Shown piece after piece: positions 46,311 to 56,392 of a stretch of 64,000 bases of DNA (its first letter is position 1; each line of letters begins with the position of its first letter). The stretch spans positions 58,923 through 122,922 of the forward strand of contig NZ_JAKFZS010000019.1 in NCBI RefSeq assembly GCF_021654285.1. The letters run 5' to 3'. The notes under the pieces were generated by a model that saw only the letters and a program-made list of their open reading frames with translations, had not been told where the DNA came from and made no database searches. A program made the position numbers and the translations under genes. Source of the DNA: Pseudoalteromonas luteoviolacea. Lineage in GTDB: Bacteria > Pseudomonadota > Gammaproteobacteria > Enterobacterales > Alteromonadaceae.

Positions 46311-46907
46311 ATGTATAAGGGAATAGCCTGTGCAGTCGCACTGTTTATTGCGTGTCTTCTTTGGGGAAGTCTGAGCAATGTATGTGCAAATGGAATAAAG
46401 CCTCATGCTTTAAGTACTGCAAGTGGTCATGTGAAGTTCAATCTAGATCATGACATATCTCATGAAGACGAAGAGCATTTTGTCATTAACAAAGCATCAA
46501 TGAATGCAAGAAAAGCACTATTTGATAATCATGAATATATCAGCCAAGCCTATGTAGAGTTTGACATTAGACGCATTAAAAATTTGCAAGAGTCTGACTT
46601 AATTGCATTTTATGTTCCTCAACAAGCGCGCAGTTACATGATCACTGTACACAGTATTGAGCAGTCTAAGCTGGGTGGTTTTGTTGCATCTGGGTATTTT
46701 ACAGAGGATAAAACGCAACATATTGTCCTAAAACTGAAGTTAGATGGGCGTTCAGTTGAGGGGAGTTTGCAGACTACCAATGGTGAATACTTGTTCCGAT
46801 CGCATGCTCAATATGGTTGGATTGCTGCGCAATATGAAGGTAAAAAGCAGTATCTTAAATATCCAGATGAGTTTGCACAGCCAGTTGATGTCATTGCTAA
46901 AAAGTAA
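46311..46907 (+). CDS. Secreted protein of unknown function
   Basis: 198 residues with a signal peptide (after CAN or NVCA). Beta-rich soluble part, with the segments DHDISHEDEEHFVINKASMN, FYVPQQARSYMITVHSIE and YGWIAAQYE. No motif was recognised. Single gene; AAGGG precedes only weakly. Confidence 0.65.
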   Translation: MYKGIACAVALFIACLLWGSLSNVCANGIKPHALSTASGHVKFNLDHDISHEDEEHFVINKASMNARKALFDNHEYISQAYVEFDIRRIKNLQESDLIAFYVPQQARSYMITVHSIEQSKLGGFVASGYFTEDKTQHIVLKLKLDGRSVEGSLQTTNGEYLFRSHAQYGWIAAQYEGKKQYLKYPDEFAQPVDVIAKK

Positions 46908-47123
46908 CTTTTAGCCGCTGTTTTCTGCGAAACATTTTTCTTACGCCTGCTTTTCCCCACTAAACAATGAATAAATTTTCAATTTATTCATACTCTTATA
47001 TGCTTCGTTTATTTCCTTACAAGAAATTCTGCGTCTATAACTGGAAAAAGAAAAATTTTTGTTAATAATTTTGTAATATGGAGTATTTACTCTTCGTGTG
47101 ACAAAAATATGATGGAAACGAAA

Positions 47124-48092
47124 ATGAAAAAATTGGGTTATATGGCATTGATTGCTGGTTTTTCTTGCGCAGCAAATGCGCTTCCTACTTGTCCAAATTT
47201 AGCATGGCTTGAGGCCAAGTTTACCAAACCTGACATGCCGACCACAGAATATCGAAACCGATTAAATAAGTTGATCACTTGGTTACCTGCGTTTCATATG
47301 GTACACGATGAAATCTCTGCAGAAGGACACGCTGTCACCGTCACGGCCAAGTTTGACTATGGGGCCGTGGCACATAAAGATTTAGAGTACGAAACCGTCA
47401 AGTTTTATATTCGCTCCGAGCAAGACACTCAATGGCGTTTCTTGGCAGACGCAGTGACTAACCGCGATGGCAAAGCCAGCATTTCCTTGCCAGCTTTACA
47501 GGCGGGGCAATACCGAATTTATGCAGGGGTTCCTGCCGATAATTCTGGCGCTGAAGGTTATGTGACAGTGGTTCAAGCTGGTACACAAGCCGTGCTTTTC
47601 GATATTGACGGCACGTTGACTGAGTCGGATGCTGAGCAAATAGGGGACTATACGGGGATTGATCGAGCGGATGAAAAAGAGGGCGCATATTCGTTGGTGC
47701 GTCGATATTTGGAGCTGGGCTATCAGCCTGTTTACCTCACTGCACGGGTTTACTGGTATGCAAAAGGGACACGAGATTGGCTGAATTGGATGGGGCTACC
47801 GCAAGGTTTTTTGAGAACATCGCTAAGTAATGAAACGAGCTTATTTCGCACTGCTGAATATAAAATAGCGGAGATAAATCGATTACAAGCGCAGGGGTTA
47901 GATATTGTTCGTGCTTATGGTAATGCAAAAACAGATGCTGAAGCGTTTATACGTGCTGGGTTAGGCGCGAGTAATAGCTTTACCATTGGCCGTGATGCGG
48001 GTCATTATGGTACAACACCAATTGAGGTTAACAATTACTTTCAACATATACAAACAAAGGTGGACGATTACCCTGCTGCACTGTGTGAGTGA
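47124..48092 (+). CDS. Exported lipin-like (LNS2) HAD phosphatase
   Basis: About 322 residues with a signal peptide (after ANA). The C-terminal half holds the HAD motif AVLFDIDGTLTESD, followed by PVYLTARVYWYAKGTRDWL and AYGNAKTDAEAF, the pattern of the LNS2 domain of lipin/Smp2/Ned1 phosphatidate phosphatases. The N-terminal half looks like a beta-sandwich. The start at 47124 has GGAA upstream and begins the signal peptide; 47109 is also possible. A periplasmic phosphatase acting on lipid or inositol-type substrates is inferred. Confidence 0.82.
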   Translation: MKKLGYMALIAGFSCAANALPTCPNLAWLEAKFTKPDMPTTEYRNRLNKLITWLPAFHMVHDEISAEGHAVTVTAKFDYGAVAHKDLEYETVKFYIRSEQDTQWRFLADAVTNRDGKASISLPALQAGQYRIYAGVPADNSGAEGYVTVVQAGTQAVLFDIDGTLTESDAEQIGDYTGIDRADEKEGAYSLVRRYLELGYQPVYLTARVYWYAKGTRDWLNWMGLPQGFLRTSLSNETSLFRTAEYKIAEINRLQAQGLDIVRAYGNAKTDAEAFIRAGLGASNSFTIGRDAGHYGTTPIEVNNYFQHIQTKVDDYPAALCE

Positions 48093-48116
48093 TAGTGGAT
48101 CTTTTTGATAGAGTAG

Positions 48117-48137
48117 GGCGGCTAAGTGTCTTCCGCC
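48117..48137. terminator. Short hairpin between convergent genes
   Basis: GGCGG pairs with CCGCC around an eleven-base loop, directly against the stop of the M48 protease gene. Confidence 0.45.
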
Positions 48138-49169
48138 TTATTTCGTTTGATATGTTTGCGCGTGTTTGATGCGTTCATCTAAGCTTGGGTGGGTAGAGAG
48201 GTACTCAAGCCAAGTTCCGTCTTCTTCGCTTGTGCTGTCCTGCGCTTCCGAGAGTGCTTTTAAGCGCTTTAAGGCGTCGGCAAAATCAGCACTGGAATGG
48301 CCAATATGGGTTAGGCGCTGCAATGCAAATTCATCCGCTTCCCATTCCATTTTTTGGGAAAATTGGGCGCCCATGATGAGGTTGCCTGAGCCGATAATAA
48401 GTTCGAGTATGCCTTCCATATCTCCAAATATAAAGCTCATAGCAATGGTGCCGGCAAATGCTTGTGCAGCTAATCGAATACTATGTTTGCCTTCAACATG
48501 GCCAATTTCATGTAAAAATACAGCTCGAATGGCATTAGGATTATCCGCCAAGGCCTCTATTAAGTCATCGGTTATCACTATTTGCCCATGGGGTAGTGCA
48601 AAGGCATTGGCGCCAAAGTGCTCTGATGCATAGATATCTAATTGATATCGTTCTTTTGACAGTGCAACGGCGGCTAAGGCTTCATCCCAAATGAGGTGGA
48701 TTTGACTTTGGGTCTCTGGTGGTAGCTCACTCTCCGAGAGGAAGTTTTCTTCAATTAAATACATAGACTGCTGCCCCATGGTATCGACCACAGACTCAGG
48801 GACGTAATCTACTAACCAAACGGCTGTGCTAGGAACAACTTTAAAAAGTAGAGCATAAATTAATAAAGGTGTCAGCAGCAGTGCAGAGAAGATCATGACG
48901 TAATGACGCTCTAACTTTGCAATGCCCTTGTGCTTTTTATGCGCTGGCCACACAAAGTCTGAACTGTGGGGGACAAAGCGCTCACCGGAAGGAAATGATG
49001 CTTGTGTAGCGACGCCGGGAATTGGCGTCGATAAGGATAGGCTATCAAGTGAGCAGCGTACCGCACGATTTAGATCGTAAGAAATATGTATTTGCCCATT
49101 GTCGATCAGGGCCTCTACTTCGTAGGATGCACTGCTCGAAAATGGGTAGAGTTGGCCGCAAACACGCAT
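48138..49169 (-). CDS. M48 family metalloprotease
   Basis: 343 residues. One membrane helix near residue 90, then the zinc-protease motif HEIGH (FLHEIGHVEGKHS) with the third ligand in EWEADEFAL. It starts two bases after the DUF898 gene, so the two are one operon. A DUF898 membrane protein plus M48 protease pair is common in this group of bacteria. The protein might degrade or process membrane or periplasmic proteins. Confidence 0.9.
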   Translation of the reverse strand: MRVCGQLYPFSSSASYEVEALIDNGQIHISYDLNRAVRCSLDSLSLSTPIPGVATQASFPSGERFVPHSSDFVWPAHKKHKGIAKLERHYVMIFSALLLTPLLIYALLFKVVPSTAVWLVDYVPESVVDTMGQQSMYLIEENFLSESELPPETQSQIHLIWDEALAAVALSKERYQLDIYASEHFGANAFALPHGQIVITDDLIEALADNPNAIRAVFLHEIGHVEGKHSIRLAAQAFAGTIAMSFIFGDMEGILELIIGSGNLIMGAQFSQKMEWEADEFALQRLTHIGHSSADFADALKRLKALSEAQDSTSEEDGTWLEYLSTHPSLDERIKHAQTYQTK

Positions 49170-49171
49170 AG

Positions 49172-50218
49172 TTAAGTCAGTGATACGTCTACATCAAACA
49201 GGTTTGATGCCTCATCACCCAAAGATGACTCAGTGTTATCCAAGGTATCAATGATGCTGTCAGCTGCGGGCATCATGGTGACCGCAGTCGCATCTGCAAG
49301 TACCTTAGTTTTACGAATTTTCGCCCATGGGTATGCCAAGCCTAAGGTTATACCAATAGCGAGGATATTGGTCACCTCAACGAATGCAAAACGCGATACT
49401 GATAAATCTGAGTGCAACTGTGCGACATCCTTAATCTCGGCATTATTAAAGACATGGTTTCTAATAATCGCTTGATAAATTGCTTTTAAAAGATACATGC
49501 AAGCGATATAGGCTGGTATTAAGGTCATCAGTACATGGCTGGAGTCTTCAAAGCTGGTGCCAGCAACATAAAGCCCTGCAATAATAATGGGAATTGCCAC
49601 AAAAGAGCTTAATAATGTAATTAATAAGGCACTTAGATATTTACTTGTTGACAGCTTTGCAGAGAATTGTTTGTCACCAAACTGAATATTAGTGAGCAAG
49701 TATTCATCCATTTTTTTCAATGTCCATGGCAGCAGCAAATACATGGTAAACACGCAGAGCAGGGGCATGAGTAAAAATAGCTTAAACGCACCGCCATAGC
49801 TGCCTTTAAAATTAAAGCGAACATTTCTAAAGCGCGTCATACGCATATTAAACCTAAAGCTTTGGTTGATAAGCCAAGGTGCCAAAAGTGTGAGCATGAG
49901 CGCTAATATCGCGCCAACTAATGGAAAGTAATGTGTAAAAAACAGGTATATCACCAATAGTATGGACGCAATAATCCGACCTTTTAAGATTTGCATTGGT
50001 GTCGCGAGGTATTCGAAACGGTTGTTATCGATATGGGTATTGCTAAAAAAATACTGTTTTGTCCTGACGGTTGCCCAGGCTGAATAGACACCCAGTGTCA
50101 CAATACTCAGCAATAAGTTAACAATCCAAATACCGAAAAAGTCTTTTCCATTACCAGTAAAGCGCACCAATGATGGTGTGCTTGCGTCTGATTGTGACGG
50201 CTTGTTGGCCATATCCAT
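49172..50218 (-). CDS. DUF898 (YjgN-like) membrane protein
   Basis: About 348 residues with six or so membrane helices. RFTGNGKDFFGIWIVNLLLSI near the start, then NTHIDNNRFEYLATPMQILKGRI, is the DUF898/YjgN pattern. The ATG at 50218 is preferred because GAGGAG lies nine bases upstream; the frame opens at 50251. Operon with the M48 protease. Function unknown. Confidence 0.88.
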   Translation of the reverse strand: MDMANKPSQSDASTPSLVRFTGNGKDFFGIWIVNLLLSIVTLGVYSAWATVRTKQYFFSNTHIDNNRFEYLATPMQILKGRIIASILLVIYLFFTHYFPLVGAILALMLTLLAPWLINQSFRFNMRMTRFRNVRFNFKGSYGGAFKLFLLMPLLCVFTMYLLLPWTLKKMDEYLLTNIQFGDKQFSAKLSTSKYLSALLITLLSSFVAIPIIIAGLYVAGTSFEDSSHVLMTLIPAYIACMYLLKAIYQAIIRNHVFNNAEIKDVAQLHSDLSVSRFAFVEVTNILAIGITLGLAYPWAKIRKTKVLADATAVTMMPAADSIIDTLDNTESSLGDEASNLFDVDVSLT

Positions 50219-50398
50219 ATAATTATTCTCCTCATAATACCCAATTATCATACACTGAATGTTTCAAAAAAGGCAACGCGTCGCCAATTTCTATGCGAAT
50301 ATTTATCAATCAGAATTAGCCGCGGTTGAATTTCACATTTCCTTGATTAAGCTGTAGAAATATTTGACTGTAATAAATGATTTAGCTGAGGTGGATAA

Positions 50399-51271
50399 AT
50401 GGGAAAGGATGAGTTTGTGATCCGGGCAATGCGATATGACGAAATAGACATTGCCATTGCATGGGCTGCACAAGAGGGCTGGAATCCAGGAAAATGTGAT
50501 GCAAAAAGCTACGCCATAGCAGATCCGCAAGGTTTTCTCATTGGCTTACTCAATGATGAGCCAATTGCTGTGATCTCGGCTATCAAATATGATAACAGTT
50601 TTGGGTTCATAGGGTTTTATATCGTTAAGCCAGAATATAGAGGGCAGGGCTTTGGCTATCGTATTTGGCAAGCTGCTATGGCTTATTTATCTGGTTGCAA
50701 TATCGGGTTAGATGGGGTGGTAGAACAGCAAGATAATTACCGAAAATCAGGGTTTGAGCTTGCATATCGTAATATTCGATATCAAGGTGCATTTACAGCA
50801 GAGCTATTGGCGGACAAGGCAGAAGCCTTTGATGGAATAGTTTGTGATGTTGCAGATCATGATATCCAAGCTTATGAAAAACCATTTTTCCCTGTATGTC
50901 GAGATAGCTTTAACCATCAGTGGCGAGTACAACCTAATGCAGATGCATTGAGCATAGTAAACCAAGGTACTATTACTGGTTATGGTGTGATCAGAGCGTG
51001 TGAAGAAGGCTATAAAATAGGCCCTCTTTATGCTGATAATACAGATACGGCAAAGGCGCTCATTTATGCTTTGCTTGGAAAAGTGAACCCAGGCACTAAC
51101 GAGTCTGTTATCGCTTTTTTAGATACTCCAGAGCCGAACCAGGATGCGGTACAGTTAGCAGAGTCATTGGGGATGACTAAGGTTTTTGAAACCGCGAGAA
51201 TGTATACTGCCGATGAGCCTAAGCTCCCAATTTCACAAACATATGGTGTCACCTCATTTGAAATTGGTTAG
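50399..51271 (+). CDS. Two-domain GNAT acetyltransferase
   Basis: 290 residues. The first half is a GNAT domain (FYIVKPEYRGQGFGYRIWQ, DGVVEQQDNYRKSGF). The second half resembles the extra Acetyltransf_18 domain of YitH-type proteins. The substrate is unknown. No clear ribosome site in AGGTGGATAA. Divergent from the DUF898 operon. Confidence 0.87.
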   Translation: MGKDEFVIRAMRYDEIDIAIAWAAQEGWNPGKCDAKSYAIADPQGFLIGLLNDEPIAVISAIKYDNSFGFIGFYIVKPEYRGQGFGYRIWQAAMAYLSGCNIGLDGVVEQQDNYRKSGFELAYRNIRYQGAFTAELLADKAEAFDGIVCDVADHDIQAYEKPFFPVCRDSFNHQWRVQPNADALSIVNQGTITGYGVIRACEEGYKIGPLYADNTDTAKALIYALLGKVNPGTNESVIAFLDTPEPNQDAVQLAESLGMTKVFETARMYTADEPKLPISQTYGVTSFEIG

Positions 51272-51375
51272 TGATAAACATATCCCAATATTTATTCTTG
51301 TTTTTCTATGAGTGAGGCGAGGTACGTTTATAACACCTATCTAGCCTGTATATAGATGCTTATTTAAGGAACTTT

Positions 51376-52230
51376 ATGACAACACAAAATGCGATTTTTA
51401 TTCTTTTTTGTAATGATGAAATCACATTAACTGATGAAGATTATGTGCCACCCTCATTGCAATCTGAGGGATATATCCATGCGTGCACGGCTGCGCAAGT
51501 CGAGTCTGTATATCAGCGTTTTTATGCAAACTTAGACTCGGTCAAAGTGGCGGTGATTGACCCGCGGCTTGTTAAAGCTAATCTTGTTTTTGAAGCGCCC
51601 TCTGAGCCCATGGATACACATACTGGGTTTCCACATATTTATGGTGAACTTAATCTTGATGCCGTAGTTGATATTATTGATTATCAATTATTTACCCATC
51701 AAGAGATCACACCAAATATCCTCGATGTACTTGCCCATTATCGCTTCGAACGCTTGCCTGTCGAGGGCACCTTATATAAAAGTACCTGGCGCGCTGACAA
51801 TGAATTAGGTGATAGTACGCCAGTCGGTACAGCGATGATAGGCATGTACTCTAATGTCTTAAAAAGTGTGTCTTGCTTTCATCGTTTAACACATGATGAG
51901 GTTTGGCACTTTTATCAAGGTGATGCATTTAATCTTTATTTGCTCTATCCAGACGGAACATCGCAAACAATCGTAATGGGCACTGATTTTTCAAAAGGTC
52001 AGAAAATACAGTGTCGAATTCCTGCCGGAGTATGGCAAGCAGGCGAACTGGCAGCTGGTGGGCAGTATGCATTATTTGGCTGCACCATGGCGCCGGGCTT
52101 TACTGGGGACTGCTTTGAAGCGGCTGACCATGATGCGCTTAAACAAAGTTATCCAGAAATGGCTGCGGTATGTGATAGGTTGGCGATCAATAATCATGAA
52201 ACAAAAATGCCTGCTGGGTTTGCTTCTTAA
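51376..52230 (+). CDS. DUF952-DUF985 fusion protein
   Basis: 284 residues. Residues about 1-110 fit DUF952 (SEGYIHACTAAQVESV, then GFPHIYGELNLDAV), and about 115-275 fit the cupin-like DUF985 (HYRFERLPVEGTLYKST, HRLTHDEVWHFYQGD, AGGQYALFGCTMAPGF). Each half is usually a separate protein. Both may bind small molecules. AAGGAA lies 7 bases before the ATG. Confidence 0.85.
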   Translation: MTTQNAIFILFCNDEITLTDEDYVPPSLQSEGYIHACTAAQVESVYQRFYANLDSVKVAVIDPRLVKANLVFEAPSEPMDTHTGFPHIYGELNLDAVVDIIDYQLFTHQEITPNILDVLAHYRFERLPVEGTLYKSTWRADNELGDSTPVGTAMIGMYSNVLKSVSCFHRLTHDEVWHFYQGDAFNLYLLYPDGTSQTIVMGTDFSKGQKIQCRIPAGVWQAGELAAGGQYALFGCTMAPGFTGDCFEAADHDALKQSYPEMAAVCDRLAINNHETKMPAGFAS

Positions 52231-52318
52231 TCAAGTGTTCTCAGCCTAAAATGAATTATTTGGCCTCTCTACTTTGTTCCTCTATATTCAATAGATGATT
52301 AATAAATAGGAACTTGAA

Positions 52319-53335
52319 TTGATAGGTCAGGTAGTATGTATTGCCGCAGGGTTGTTGTTTTCATCGATACTTAGCGCACGCCCTTCTATAGAGCAGCAGA
52401 TGGACATGCTTCAAGAAGCGCAAGATTATCTTACGGTTAAGCCCTCTCAGTCGCTGCACATCCTCGCCTCAATCTCTGATGTTGAGGCGTTACCCTTAGG
52501 ACTTCAGATCCGCTGGCACGTTCTGCGTGTGAGAGCATCGGTGCCGACCAATCAGCTAATGCAACTTGAGCAATCATTACAGGGGTTGTTTGCGTTAAGT
52601 GCACATCCTTATTTTGAAGATAACCTGACTAGTGTTCTCAGTGCTTTGGGCATTTGGCTGCGCCGTAAAGGGCATTTAAAAGAAGCTGATATCAGCTTGC
52701 AATGCGCTTTAAAGTACGCAAAAAATGTATCACAGCAGCTTACGTTAATTAATAGCAGAGCATTGGTTGCAAGACATATGGGTAAGTACTCAGGTGCAAT
52801 TTCACTATACAAAGAGGCGGCTCTGTTGGCGGAAAAACAGCGTCATATATCCATGATGGCAACCATTGATAACAATTTGGGGGCGATAGCTTTCGATTTA
52901 GCTAACTATGATGAAGCTGATGTATATTTTCGTGCTGCACTGACTGGCTATCAGCGCATTGATAAGCGTTCAGGGCATATTACCGCGGGGACCAACCTGC
53001 TGTTTTTATTTATTCTAAAAGACGAGATACTCAATTATCAGCGCCTTTATTCACCCATAAAAGCGCTGACGGATGGATTTCCTAATCAATCTAAAAAAGC
53101 ATTTTTAACATGGATCCATGCTGCGTATTTAATTAAGCAAGGGGGCCATATATCAGAACAAGTACGTCAAAACTTGCAAACCGCTTATTCACAGCTAGAA
53201 AGCCACCAAGTTAAACTATTGGTTGGTATGCATTTGGCCCCTATTGTGAAAATTGCACTACCACCTTTGCCGACACGCAAATCAACACCGTTTACAGCTC
53301 TATGGTTTAAGCAGGTACAAGATTGTCGCTGGTAA
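52319..53335 (+). CDS. Exported TPR-repeat protein
   Basis: 338 residues with a signal peptide (after LSA). The rest is helical with TPR-like units (KYSGAISLYKEAALLAEKQ, NYDEADVYFRAALTGYQ). The start is a TTG with AGGAA six bases upstream, the only signal-peptide start in frame. Domain layout resembles the sensor half of larger TPR signalling proteins without an output domain. Function unknown. Confidence 0.72.
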   Translation: MIGQVVCIAAGLLFSSILSARPSIEQQMDMLQEAQDYLTVKPSQSLHILASISDVEALPLGLQIRWHVLRVRASVPTNQLMQLEQSLQGLFALSAHPYFEDNLTSVLSALGIWLRRKGHLKEADISLQCALKYAKNVSQQLTLINSRALVARHMGKYSGAISLYKEAALLAEKQRHISMMATIDNNLGAIAFDLANYDEADVYFRAALTGYQRIDKRSGHITAGTNLLFLFILKDEILNYQRLYSPIKALTDGFPNQSKKAFLTWIHAAYLIKQGGHISEQVRQNLQTAYSQLESHQVKLLVGMHLAPIVKIALPPLPTRKSTPFTALWFKQVQDCRW

Positions 53336-53394
53336 TGGCAGGATAGGATTTTTAAAATACTATTAGTTGTATGTCACCCCAAGGAGCGTAAAGA

Positions 53395-53956
53395 ATGACC
53401 CCAATTACCATCTTAGACTACCAACCAAGGTGGGTAGATGAATTTCATGAAATTAAAGAAGACTTACAGCGTTTATTGGGTGATTTGGCGGTTGCTATTG
53501 ATCACATTGGCTCGACAGCGGTCGTTGGTCTTGCAGCGAAAGACATCATTGATATCCAAGTGAGTGTAAAGGCCCTTGACACTCACTTACTGGTTGCTGC
53601 ATTTCAAAAAGGCGGATATCTATCGTGGTGATATTACGAATGACAATTTGATAGGTTATAAGGATCAAGATATAGAAATGCAAAAGCTATACTTTCGTGA
53701 ACCTAAAGGGTCTAGACAAACCCACATACACGTAAGGGAAGTTGGTCGCTTCAACCAAGCATATGCGTTACTGTTTCGTGATTTCTTACGTAAAAATGAT
53801 GCCGTTGCTATGGCTTATGAAAAAATTAAAAGGTCTCTTGCGAAGCGTTTTCCGAATGATATAGACGCATACTATGAAATCAAAGATCCTTATATGGATA
53901 CGCTTTTTTGTGCTGCGAATTTGCTAAACGTCAAAAATGGGACAAGAGAAAACTAA
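53395..53956 (+). pseudogene. GrpB family gene broken by a frameshift
   Basis: The first frame (from 53395) gives the GrpB N-terminus (LDYQPRWVDEFHEIK, DHIGSTAVVGLAAKDIIDI) and runs into a stop at 53629-53631 just after KGGY. The next frame continues with YRGDITNDNL through a full GrpB C-terminus to 53956. Removing one base, best the C at about 53620, restores a single protein of about 186 residues. This is a recent frameshift or a sequence error; programmed shifting is not suggested. Confidence 0.85.
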
Positions 53957-53974
53957 AAAAATCAGGATGTTAAT

Positions 53975-54466
53975 ATGGATATAAAAACAGATTGGCTCGA
54001 AATCAAAAAGTTATTTAGGTGTTCATTTAAATCGTCATTTCACTATGCGATTGCGACAGTAAAAGACGATGGCTGTCCACATATTACCCCTATCGGCTCA
54101 TTGACCCTAACAGAGCCAGGAAAGGGCTATTATTTTGAAAAATTCACCTCTCAGTTGCCTAAGTCGGCTCGTACACATGAGCGGGTGTGTATTTTAGCGG
54201 TGAATGGCAGCATGTGGTATTGGGTCAAGTCATTAATTAAAGGTGAGTTTGGCACTCGACCTGCCGTTAGGTTATATGGCACTTTAGGTGACTTACGGGA
54301 TGCGACGGAGAGTGAAAAAGCGCGTTTTCAAAGGCGAGTGAGTAAAACCCGTTTTACGCGAGGATATAAATTATTGTGGAAAAATATGTCTAAAGTGCGT
54401 GAGATCGAGTTTGATAAAGCCGAACAAGTTAAGATTGGAACAATGACCAAGCAGTTTTTCAACTAG
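53975..54466 (+). CDS. Pyridoxamine 5'-phosphate oxidase family protein
   Basis: 163 residues. FHYAIATVKDDGCPHITPIGSL at the start is the FMN-binding split-barrel entry, followed by RVCILAVNG and VRLYGTL. It should bind a flavin or a related cofactor; the reaction is unknown. It follows the broken GrpB gene by 18 bases and may share its transcript. Confidence 0.85.
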   Translation: MDIKTDWLEIKKLFRCSFKSSFHYAIATVKDDGCPHITPIGSLTLTEPGKGYYFEKFTSQLPKSARTHERVCILAVNGSMWYWVKSLIKGEFGTRPAVRLYGTLGDLRDATESEKARFQRRVSKTRFTRGYKLLWKNMSKVREIEFDKAEQVKIGTMTKQFFN

Positions 54467-54476
54467 TTGATCAAAG

Positions 54477-54497
54477 CTCTGCACAGGCAGTGCAGAG
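54477..54497. terminator. Perfect 8-bp hairpin between convergent genes
   Basis: CTCTGCAC-AGGCA-GTGCAGAG directly after the oxidase stop. No long T run on either side. Confidence 0.55.
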
Positions 54498-54505
54498 GTA
54501 ATGTA

Positions 54506-55111
54506 TTAATTGGCTACCCATAACATAATAGATAGCGCAGCCAGCCAAATGAGTTTGACCCAGTAAGATAAGCGCTGATATAAACCGACCAAGTTGGCTT
54601 TTTGTTTAAAGGTAAGTGCCATTTTATAAAGGTAATAGCAGGCAATAACGACGCATAAGCCGGAAAAAATCCGAAACCAAAGCTCAAATTGACTGAATAT
54701 CATCAGCGTCGGTGCAATAAGCAGAGACAGAAGCATGATAAAGCCAGCATAGGAATGCACTTGGCAATTAAAACTCGGTGTTGTGGTATAAGGGTCTTTA
54801 TCCATTGGAAAAAAGCCCGCTACCCACGTACCAATACCGTGAACGATGATTAACCAACCAACGCAAATTAGCAGCAATGACTCATGTGCATGTGTGGTGA
54901 TACCCCATCCAAATAAGCAAAATAAAAAGCCTAAGGGATAATTGTTGATAAGTGGAGATAGTTTCTCTGTTGGGCTACCAGCAGCGCCCAGTTCGCTACA
55001 AAATTGGGTTTTATGATTGTAGTTTGGGTAGTAAAGAGCGGCGATATAAACCCCTAACGAGATCCAGATTGTGGCTATTAAGCCGCTAAGCAGCACGACA
55101 CTGCCTTCCAT
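54506..55111 (-). CDS. DUF998 family membrane protein
   Basis: 201 residues with about six membrane helices. ELGAAGSPT near residue 40, then GWGI and VAGFFPMDKDP with a following His, is the DUF998 pattern. Function unknown. AGGAG precedes the start. Single gene. Confidence 0.82.
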   Translation of the reverse strand: MEGSVVLLSGLIATIWISLGVYIAALYYPNYNHKTQFCSELGAAGSPTEKLSPLINNYPLGFLFCLFGWGITTHAHESLLLICVGWLIIVHGIGTWVAGFFPMDKDPYTTTPSFNCQVHSYAGFIMLLSLLIAPTLMIFSQFELWFRIFSGLCVVIACYYLYKMALTFKQKANLVGLYQRLSYWVKLIWLAALSIMLWVAN

Positions 55112-55231
55112 AGAGAACTCCTTTTTTATTCATAGTAATTATATTAAAAATAAACTACGTGAATGTGTTGGCGGAGTCAATCGTTAATGGCTGAAAATCG
55201 TTCTATTTTTTATTAACGCTGAGAAGGGCAT

Positions 55232-56026
55232 TTAAAATGAATTTTGCTCTAGTTGAATGTAGATCTCTTCAAAGACATGCTTTTGTTGAGGAAAGTTCTC
55301 CATGCCTTGTTTGAATGCATGGCGAGCGCTGTCATAATCTTCCAAATTTATGTAGCACATGCCTTTATAATATTGTGCTGTCGTCCCTTTTGGGTGGATC
55401 TTTAATGACTGCTCAAAGTAACTAATCGCAGTTTGAAAGTCACCCATATCCATATAAGCAAAACCAATGTTATCGATAGCTTCAAAATACAGTGGATAAA
55501 TGTTTACCGCTTGTTTGTATGCCTCAATGGCTTGTTTGTACTGAGCCGCTTGATTTAATGCATAGCCTTTTGTATAGAGGGTATTGGCTCTAAAAATCAG
55601 ATCATCTACCTTTTGGTTTGTGGCTTCTGCGTACTTATTAAAGTCATGATGCTTTAGGTAGTTTATGTAGCCCTTCAGCTCGTGCTTTAGAGGGGTATCA
55701 TTACCAATAAATTGCCACTTCTGCTCTAACCGCGCATGTGCAATAGTCGAATGATAAGCCAATATTGATAATTCATCTAAGCTTGTTAACGTCGGCTTTT
55801 GTTTTGTATTGCTGTATAGCAGAGCATGGATTGTAGAAGATTGTTCATTGGTATCAATATCTAAAATTTTAGCTGTGCGCCAAGTACCATTTTCATTAAT
55901 TGTGAATACATCACCAATGTTATAGTGATATGTTGCTTTATAGTAAGCATTACTAGCCCTGATTTCCTCTGAGACTAGAGGTAGAAATGTAAACAGCAAA
56001 AAGAATGATAGTAGGGCGTTGCGCAT
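55232..56026 (-). CDS. Exported TPR protein
   Basis: About 264 residues with a signal peptide, a small beta-domain that seems to repeat GDVFTINENGTWRTAKILDID, and three TPR-like units at the C-terminus (ALNQAAQYKQAIEAYKQAV, AYMDMGDFQTAISYFEQSL, YINLEDYDSARHAFKQGM). The start at 56026 begins the signal peptide; the frame runs to 56128. Ribosome site weak. Function unknown. Confidence 0.75.
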   Translation of the reverse strand: MRNALLSFFLLFTFLPLVSEEIRASNAYYKATYHYNIGDVFTINENGTWRTAKILDIDTNEQSSTIHALLYSNTKQKPTLTSLDELSILAYHSTIAHARLEQKWQFIGNDTPLKHELKGYINYLKHHDFNKYAEATNQKVDDLIFRANTLYTKGYALNQAAQYKQAIEAYKQAVNIYPLYFEAIDNIGFAYMDMGDFQTAISYFEQSLKIHPKGTTAQYYKGMCYINLEDYDSARHAFKQGMENFPQQKHVFEEIYIQLEQNSF

Positions 56027-56392
56027 TTTTAATATACTTATGTTTATAGATTGTTTTGCAGTAAGTGAATACTGACTTATTTTACTGTTTAGGTGGCGGA
56101 TTCTCTCAGATCCATTAGGGTTTGTCATCTAAAATAGGAAAAATTGCACGATTTTTATTAAGAAATGAGATTATTCATAATAACAAAATAAACACCTGTT
56201 GAATGTGTGTATGAAATATGTGCATTTTCAGTGATGCTAATACTTTAAGTTGTGCCTACTGCAATAATTTAAGATCGCGGTGGAAAGCAAATAGCTAGAG
56301 GGTAGCTACTATCTCGGGATACTTTATCGTGCACAATCATATGCAAATAAAGCGAGTGAAAAAGGAGAGTAGTAAATAACTTAATTCACTGG

